Origin: Straminergon stramineum
Lineage: Eukaryota; Streptophyta; Bryopsida; Hypnales; Calliergonaceae
DNA: 64,000 bases
Direction: 5' to 3'
Assembly: GCA_963920665.1 (NCBI GenBank)
Contig: OY987267.1
Coordinates: forward strand, 20,088,001-20,152,000
Shown here in pieces: positions 56,059 through 64,000 of the stretch (positions are counted from its first letter, which is position 1; every line of letters begins with the position of its first letter). Both the position numbers and the translations under genes were made by a program. The notes below the pieces were generated by a model. The model worked only from the letters and a program-made list of their open reading frames with translations. It did no database searches and was not told the origin of the DNA.

Positions 56059-59000
56059 ATGAGGATCAGAAAGCCTCATCGAAATACGACCATCAGGGTT
56101 GTTCCGGCCGCGGAGAATATCCGCGAGGCCATTATTGTGCGGCCGACGACCTTGGTGAAAGGATGGGAGGAGGACCACCCTGGCGATGGCCGCCCGACCT
56201 CGTCGGAGCTTCGAGTTTCCACAGAGATGGAGAGTGTGTCGACGCTTTCTAGGCAGGCGTCTCCCGGAGTCTCGATACGACCGGTGAAGCAACGAGGGCA
56301 AGAGGACGGCTCCAACTTGTCTGTGGATCAGTTATGGCAGAGCCAAGACGGCGAGGAGGATGGGACGCGACATTACGTGCGGCGGAGCAGCAATGTGGCA
56401 CGCAAGGTGAGCTCTCGGCCAATTTGAAAAACATCTGTGGTCGATCGCTGCTCATAATGTCCACCGGCGGTACCTTTCTTGTTTCCCTTGGGGCGCAAAT
56501 TTCTTGACCTTCGCGGAGATCGATTGTTGCCATGTTCCCCTCGATCGAAGATTATTAAGGTCATTAAAATGTTTCGAAATGTCGAGCGTATCGAGGAAAT
56601 GTTGGATGTCATGGTCGAAAACCTAATCGTCGCGAGGGGGGCGCCATAGCTTCCTCATCAAGCTCCTTCAGCATGTCAGCTGCGCAGCATGGATGACTTT
56701 CGGACTTTCGTCTTGAAGGCATTGTATCTTTGCACGATTTCGGTTTGCATTGTGAAACAGGGAAGTAGGCATGTAGGTTTCGAATTTTGTATGCAGAGTA
56801 TGAGGTCGTCATTTCTTTGCCATGTTTATATATTCTTGGAGAACTATTCCTTGGTGGCTTCGTTTACTCTGAATTAGGGTTTGTTGTCAGTCTTGGGCGA
56901 CTTGATATAAGATAGAGGAGACGATTTGCGTCACCTTAAGCATTTAAAACAATTTTTACGAGTGCACTTTCATTGAGGGATCAATCTAGAGCTCACTGGA
57001 GGGATCATAAGATTCAAATCTCTCTTAAGATCAACTTTTTATCCCTATGTATGAATTTCTTATGCCATTCTTTTAAAGTGGGAAGTCGTAGACCGGTATT
57101 GAAGGTATAGTAGAAATCTCCATCTCATTTCAAAGATCGCTGGCCATAGACATGATTTTCTCAAGTCTTGCTTACAGCGTTTGATAATAAATCCAACCAA
57201 TTGTACAAATACATGAGTTGTTGATAACAGGAGTCAATGTTGGAGACAGGATCAGGTCCCTTGCGGTTGCAATATCCTCTTCCTTAGTTTGTGACAGAAA
57301 CAAAAAAATTGTTTAGCAGGAGGGAATTAAGCAGGAGGAGATACCTTCTGGTGATTTGGAGTTATCGTTGCGACCTCCTGCCATTGGGGCATCAAAAAGA
57401 AAAATGCATCCTCAGCAGACAGAAACGGTCTCGGAGGCTCACCCTGCGACAGCACCGGAAGGGTCTTTGCTGCACACTTTGTATCTGCAGCTTTTGGCTG
57501 CTGGCAGTGAAGGGATCACATTGAGGGATCTTTTAACAAGCTTTAAGAAGCAGACAGCATTGCCGAGTTTTGGCAATGACTGGAAGGAGAAAGTGCGGTC
57601 TCACCTGAAGAGCAATCCACACTTTGACGAAGTGAAGGGACACTACCTTCTGTGCACCCAGCTTGTGCAGCGGCAACTCAAACGCAACCCGCCAGCTACC
57701 GTTTCGTTGAAACGCCCCTACACGGGTGTGAGCCCCAGAACTACTAATACTTCGGGTCGCCATGTGAGGACAACCTTTCAATCCACTGATTCAGCTCCAG
57801 CAGTTGCGCAGCCTGGCTCACTTTCGGTGGAGAAGAAACATGAAGGTTCGAATACTCCTTGCATTTGCGTTGCATTCTAGAGCTGTGTTGATCGCCTTTT
57901 CTTTTGACTTCAACCAGTATTGTGTTTGGCGTTAACTGCATTCGTCTATAATTCTTGAACTCAAGATGTGAGAGGTCTGTGCAAAGAAAGATGATGTAAG
58001 AAAATCTCAGGGTATAGGATACCCTGAGTGTTCCTTGAATTAAATTAACAGGTGTTTGCAGGTCCTTTCAAGAATTTCTAGTGACTGCAGTTTGAAAGAC
58101 CTTGGCAATGAGGATATATCATTCTCTGGATTATCATTGTCTTGAAGGTTTACTTGCGTTGAATTGATTTGCATGTTGTCGACTGACTTGCCAGGTGTCC
58201 AGACTCGGAGGAAAGCATACGAGAAGACAATTGAAGCAGTTCTAACGGAGTCGGCTATGGAGTTCGAAAAATTGCATCAGACTTCTTCGGTAAGTCCTAG
58301 AGCTACTGCTGTTGCTGCATCCGATTTCGTGACACCAGAACCTACAGAGTCGCAGGTAACGCCTCTTCCGACGAGCAGAAAGAGGAAGTTCTCATCGGAG
58401 AATGAGGAGCTGGATGGGAAAACCATTCGAGGTTCCTTGCAGGCTTTGCAGGCTAAGATAGTCGCAGAGACTGGAGAACAGAAGGGCGTGCCGTGTGCTA
58501 GGAAAGATGATGCTCGGAAGTGGCGGTGCCCGTTGATGGCTATGGAGGGTCATACCCTTTGTGAGCATCACAAAACCTTACAACTGAGGAAGAGAGTACG
58601 AAAGCAAGAAGAGTCTACCAACAAGAACAGGCGATCCTCGGTGGTATATTCAACAAAACTTGAGACTACAGACAGATTGATCAAGCGGCGCTTGAAGACA
58701 GAGACTGAAGCAGAAATGTGCTCTCCCGAGAAGGAAGACAATATGGGTGGTGCTCATGCTGTAGAAGCTCTTGTGGATATGCAGGCCCAGACTCGGCAAG
58801 TAGTAACACTGCACACCATCGAAGCCGAGGATCATACAAACCAAGTTGAAGAGGAAGCGAAGTCCGAAGTATTAATCAATCAGACTGGACACACGGATGT
58901 GTCTTCGACCAAACCCGCGTCAGACAGCGATCTTGGTGTGGTCCGTAGAACAGTCCCTTACGAGAAAGCCATTCCTGGATCTTTGAAAGCATTGCAAGCC

Positions 59001-59681
59001 AAGATTGTTGCCGTAAGTGGCGTCCAAAATGGGACGCGATGCGCTCGGAAGGACGGCAGCAATGACTCTGCTCGAAAGTGGCAGTGCCCTTTGAATGCCA
59101 TGGAGGGCCACACGCTCTGCGACCATCACAACTTCCTGAAAGAGAGAAAGAGAGCTCGCTACGCAGCTGCCAAACTGACGAAGAAGGCTGGAGGTAAGCG
59201 CCGAGGCAACAACAAAGACTCAAATGCCAGCAACAGCAACACGGGCTTGCCTGAAAGCCACAAACAATTCGATGAAGTGCCGGCGTCGCTCCCACCAAGA
59301 CCACTCAAGTCGAGTGAGAAAGACGAAGCTCCAGCTCATCTGAGGACCTCTCATAAAGACACCAGGAGCCGTAATGAGAAAGTAGACCATACTGAGTCCA
59401 CAGACAGAGACGACCATCATAATGCTGAGCCTGCCAAATCAAATTCAAGGGACGGCCAGGACGCTGACGACTCAAATGCAGAGAACTTGCAGCCCAAAAA
59501 CGCTCCCAAGAGATGGTATGTTGCAGCCAAAAAGACAGCTGCAATGGTGGATATGGTGAAGGAGAAATCTCAGGAGCGAGAAACCTCACCTTTGATTCGG
59601 CCCCCAACAATTCCACCTCTGCCAGCGATGTATGGTGTTCGAAGAAAAGCAGTTAAGAACAGATCTCTGCTTTCGTTGTGA
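56059..59681 (+). CDS. Putative nuclear protein: winged-helix-like segment plus two WRC-like zinc modules
   Basis: Exons 56059-56406, 57317-57845 and 58195-59681 join in phase into 787 residues. Residues of about 167-228 (SLLHTLYLQLLAAGSEGITL through FDEVKGHYLL) look like a winged-helix DNA-binding fold: three helices and a short wing. Two copies of a module of about 60 residues follow at about 369-420 and 552-607. Each has GSL(Q/K)ALQAKIVA and then C-x10-C-x10-C-x2-H (first) or C-x14-C-x10-C-x2-H (second), with ARKW(R/Q)CPL and AMEGHTLC(E/D)HH. That spacing is close to the WRC zinc domain of plant growth-regulating factors and related proteins. The rest is charged, low-complexity and Lys/Arg-rich, with likely nuclear localisation signals after each module (RKRVRKQ; KERKRARY). 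A chromatin or transcription role is inferred. No QLQ domain is present, so it is not a canonical GRF. Confidence 0.8.
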
Positions 59682-61742
59682 CGATGTGATGCTGAATGGA
59701 TGTGTCTTATGGAATGTTTCTTGATCAGTCGGCAGGACTGATTTGCTTATACAGGTAGCTTAGAAACGGACAAAATCATCACCCTCGAGAGCCAATACTT
59801 TAGACTTGCCAGTTTTGTAGTCTGGATTTTAAGATGAGCCTGTTGCCCCCACGTGTACAGAGCTATTCGCCGGGTGTGTCTGCGTTTATATGGTTTCGAA
59901 TCCTTGGAAAATGGACGTTTTGTCGTTGGATCATTTTCTTGGTACTCTTGCTCTGTCCACCATTTCTGTTTTTGCAACTGGCTTCTCTCTTCTCATGCCA
60001 GGGTAGCTCATAAAAGGTACATTTGCCGAATGCTGGCTTGTAAAAAACTGAACTTAATATGAGCTTAAAGTTTATCAAGCGGAGAGATGAACTTCATGCA
60101 ATTGCCTTGAACTCGGGGCTTGACATTATTTGGAATCGAGTGATGTCTTTGTCTATCTCAATCTCGATCGCTTATCATTATGTATCTCTAATCTTGTGTT
60201 TATAACTTGATATTTACATGCATAGTGCTTTATGATTCCAAGGTGCGAGGACTCCAGTCTGAAGAATCTCATGATGCCAGGGCATGAAAGTTGTAAATAC
60301 GAAGTTGAAGAGTCCTGCTCCCACATCATCATGGCTAGATACTGTATACAAATAACGTTAGGTCAGGTTCCCAGTCAATCTTGCTTTTGCATTTCATAAG
60401 ATCAGATTCCTGAGTCGCTTTTGTAGGAGGCAACAGTTACACACCTTGGTTGAATCCACTTGCAGAGTCATATACACATGGCGAACTCCTTGTCGGCTTA
60501 TCAGGGTATCTTGATCCAATGATTTTGCAGTTTCAAATTTAAGAGTTGTGAGGAAAGGCAATCATATCAGTGCTCTTTGAAAATCCCTACTACGAGAATG
60601 AACTTGTAGTACCTGCAACTAATTGCGACTTGTTTGCAGAACCAACCCCTACAGATTCTTGAATAAAATGTAAACCTTCTATTCATGGAAGCCTACATTC
60701 TTGCCTAAAATATACATCTTCTATCCACTACAGCCAACATTCACTTTTGGATACACCTATTCTTAGCACTTTGAAAATTATTGACTCTTCATATGTTGTT
60801 GAATAAATGTATGCTGAAATTTGGAGATCTATCCCATTGAGTCCCAACAAAAACTTTAACACCTTAATAGGAACCTGATCAAATGCTTATTCAATTGATT
60901 TTATGAATAAGCACCTTCTATGATGTAATGATTAACTGCTCCTTGAGATTGGTTCATTGTGTCTCAACAAAAGTATATTGGTGAGTGAAATATGATCCAA
61001 ACCTATCTAAATCAAAATTTCTTTGCTTCTAATGTGAAGTTGTCATTGCATAAGTATGTAGGAAACACCTATATTTATACCATTTATATTATGTAAAAAT
61101 GTCATTAAATGTCAAAATTCTAAACTATTAAGAGTTCACATGAATTTGGGATGAAATCCACTACTATATATATATATATATATATATTTATATGTATAGT
61201 GTGTGTCTCTCTCTAAAAAATAATGTGAAATAATTATAAGTTTTCAAACAATTATAATTTGATTTTTGACACCCTTTATTATGAACTTCAAGTAGATTGA
61301 CTACTACCATGCTTGGTTTTGCCTTAATATAATTTAAGAAATTAAAAATTAGTATTCATAACATTTCCAATGACTATCATAGGACACTTACACCTTTCTA
61401 TTGTAAATTCATCATAAAAAGTTATTTTTTTATTCCTTCATGTCATGGCAATGTTAGGAAATCTTGTAGCCATGTTAGAAAATATTGAGCTTGGTTTAGG
61501 TCATAAGATGATCATAATTATGGAAACACTTTTTGTTGATTTGGGGTAGTCTAGAGACTGTGTTGGACTAATTGGGTTGTACAATTCAAAAGTTCGTAAG
61601 AAATTCTTACTTTGTCCAAAAATAATATTTTGATTGCTTCCTTCATTTCTCTCATTTGTCTTTTTATGGAAAAAAATCTGAATTTTTTTGCTCATGGCAA
61701 TAGGACAGACCACTCATTTTGCATGTCATAGGCAGGTTTACT

Positions 61743-61973
61743 TTAACCCTTGAGTGCTAAGTTAGTGACCATGGAAATTAGTCATTTTTGAACCATGTGA
61801 CATAATTTGCTTTAAAAAAAATCAAAAACACCCATTGGGAGTCAAATTACTATAGAAGATCTCCCCTTTCCACTCCTAATTCCAAGGATGAATAATTGCA
61901 ATTTTGTCTTACAGAGGAAAATTCCTTGTCATTCATTGGACAAAAAATATCCACTATGTTGTTTAGGAGTTAA
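61743..61973. mobile_element. Probable short TTAA-flanked MITE
   Basis: A 231-bp segment: the left end TTAACCCTTGAGTGCTAA matches the short MITE at 51068 over its first 15 bases. The right end, read inwards, is TTAACTCCTAAACAAC, closer to the long family (TTAACCCCTAAAC). Both TTAA sites are intact. The interior does not obviously match the other copies, so the pairing of these ends is tentative. Confidence 0.55.
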
Positions 61974-62235
61974 GTATAATGGTGAGCCAACATAAAACAT
62001 TGGTATAAGTTGAGCTTGTTCTCAAAAAAAATTCCCTCATCTTTGGCATGATCCCAAAGCCTCCAACCATCTAGCTTTCTCTAAGCTCTAGATGTGCACA
62101 TGCCATCAAATAGAATTATACTGAACTTAAGTTATACAACTAGGGTTGCTTTACATCTGGAGTTCGGGCCAATTTGTTGTGTCAGAGGCAAAGAATCCTC
62201 ACTTGTGATTGGACAAAACGTTGAAATCAGTCCCA

Positions 62236-62710
62236 ACCACTTTACACTTAGAGGCCAAGCCAATTTGGTGGAGTGAATAATTAATTCAAAAATGACATGA
62301 TCTAATATGGCCCGAGCTTATTGAATTGGGTGCACCAAAAATGGGAAGCCAATTCTTGGCCTAGGGGCCAATGTCAAATTTCATTTATAAAAAATTTTCT
62401 TTTAAATATTATTTTTTAAAACAAATTTGATCCATTGGATTTTGTGCAATCGGCCTCAAGGGAAAGTGGCCCAACCTCTAAGTTTAAAGCACCCTTGAAA
62501 ATTTCAAATCCTCTCTCTCTCTTTCCTTTCTAGATTTTATTGAATCAACCTAGCTTCTTGGCCTTAAGGCGTTTACATATAGGAGAATTGGCCCATGTTA
62601 TAATCTTATTCTAATAAGTAGTTGAGGTCGGCCTTTAGTCCAAAAGGGGCTGAAATTTTATGCAATCAGCCTCAAGGGAAATTGGCTTGGCCTCTAAGTG
62701 TAAAACGGCC
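62236..62710. repeat. Inverted/direct repeat cluster, possible MITE
   Basis: A motif ending TTGGCTTGGCCTCTAAGTG (about 62682-62700) occurs inverted at about 62246-62265 (CACTTAGAGGCCAAGCCAA). A third, direct copy lies at about 62430-62490 (CGGCCTCAAGGGAAAGTGGC). The arrangement suggests a foldback element with an internal duplication. No clear ends were found. Confidence 0.5.
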
Positions 62711-64000
62711 CTAAGTTACAGTGAAAGTGAAGGTGACAGACTTGCCTCAATCACTTCAATCACATGTAGACGGACTTTAGTTGGCTATTGCTACTTTAAC
62801 CTCCAATGTAGGTAGGAGCCATCATGTGGTCTACAGTTTTTGTATTCCTTCATTCCAAGGCTGAATACAATAAAATCTTTCACAATTCTATACATATTGA
62901 AAAATTATGCAAATTTCTTTACATGCACTCAAATAATTCTTATAAGGCTACAAAAATTTTTTGCCCCAAACAATACACTATGCTACAATGAACACCACTT
63001 GTATTTTTAGTTCCTCTCTATACTATCATTGTATAAACAAGGGTAAGTTGAACTTACATCCGAAGATGAACTTGCAACTTGATTGCCTCACCTTCAAAAC
63101 ACAAATTCTTAAACATGAAGAAATGATGATTGGGGGTGTCCCTTGGAAGATGGAATACATTCTCCTCTTAATAGTGTCAAGAAATTCAAGGGGAATCATC
63201 CATTCAAGAGGTTTAATTTAATATTTTTCAACAATAAAAAGGAGTTATTGTATAATACAACATGTGAGAGTTAGGCAAATGAAAGAGACCCAAGTCATAA
63301 AGTGCTTGAAGCTCAGAAATGTTATGGGGAGTTAGATTTGGCTCTTTGTAAGGTAGCTACACTTGATTACAAATAAGTACATGAAATGTACATCTATTGT
63401 AGACAATCTTTAAAGATGAGTATTCAATTGAACTCAAAATGTACACAACAATAACATAAAAGTATGTGTTCATTTAGGTCATCTACAAAATGTAAAAAGA
63501 ATTATCCTCACTTGATGTCAATCTTGGTCTCTTAAACCATCTAGATGATGGATGATGTTGTCAAAGGTAGTAGAATTATTGAAAATACAAATTTGAAACT
63601 ACTAAGTATGTGCATGCATAATGAATGGTAAGAAGGATTAGATGTCTTTGTATCTACGGTGGCCTCTCATTTGTCAATATTGCTAAGTTAATGTCATTCC
63701 ACCTCCAAATATTGAGATGTGCAACTCCTTTAAATCTCTAAAAATTAGGACTAAAACAAATTTATGTTTCAAGTTGCATGACTTGAAAGGTGATGAAGTA
63801 GTTGAAAAAACTCAAGTTAAGGAAATGGACATTCAATGTGTATGAATTTGAATCTTGTGAATTCATTAGTTGTGTGTGCAATAGAGCATTCAATACAATA
63901 ATTATTTGAACTATTGTGCATGTCCTTCCATCCTTGGTTGTGAGCTACAATCTACACAGTGGTCTAGATATAAGTTTCATTTTATTGTTGAAAATGTAAC

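Larger units (their letters stand above)
59682..64000. other. 3' region of the WRC-like gene and repeat-rich DNA
   Basis: The first few hundred bases are the 3' untranslated and downstream region. After about 60600 the sequence is AT-rich with no recognisable gene. It contains a TA microsatellite (61164-61188), a possible short TTAA element (61743-61973) and an inverted-repeat cluster (62236-62710). Short open frames show no motif. Confidence 0.5.

Overview
This is a piece of nuclear DNA from a land plant: AT-rich, gene-poor and full of small transposons. Four spliced genes are visible, all on the + strand. One encodes a ciliary protein of the CFAP36/BARTL1 family, which land plants are expected to keep only where sperm are flagellated. 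The host is therefore probably a bryophyte, lycophyte, fern, cycad or Ginkgo rather than a flowering plant or conifer. I cannot name the species.

Layout. 1-5462: repeat-rich, with a TTAA-flanked element (2992-3860) and a SINE-like retroposon with a perfect 16-bp target duplication (4431-4586). 5463-10807: the CFAP36-like gene, 14 exons that join in frame, including a 16-nt microexon. 10808-29965: about 19 kb without a recognisable gene, containing CACTA-, Stowaway- and Tc1-like MITEs, a second long TTAA element, a 1.08-kb inverted repeat and a tandemly built TIR element with a hairpin MITE inside. 30140-32539: an apparently intact secreted class III peroxidase (4 exons, 324 residues). 36023-37797: a small multi-exon gene whose protein has a PGYGGFLP motif resembling ciliary microtubule-inner proteins (tentative). 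42813-49025: a decayed piggyBac-type transposon whose transposase keeps all three catalytic Asp positions and a Cys-rich tail but carries stops and a frameshift. 49080-53440: a 1.64-kb tandem duplication. The first unit carries two TTAA insertions and the second unit preserves the matching empty sites. 56059-59681: a 787-residue probable nuclear protein with a winged-helix-like segment and two WRC-like zinc modules, preceded by a GC-rich leader. 59682-64000: repeats only.

The most interesting system is the piggyBac family. One dead autonomous-type copy lies among five non-autonomous elements bounded by TTAA and CCCYT-type ends. Empty-site comparison inside the window shows directly that two of these moved. 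piggyBac elements are well known in animals but, as far as I know, little described in land plants.

Exon boundaries were worked out by eye from splice motifs and reading phase. Family assignments come from recognition of motifs, not from a search.
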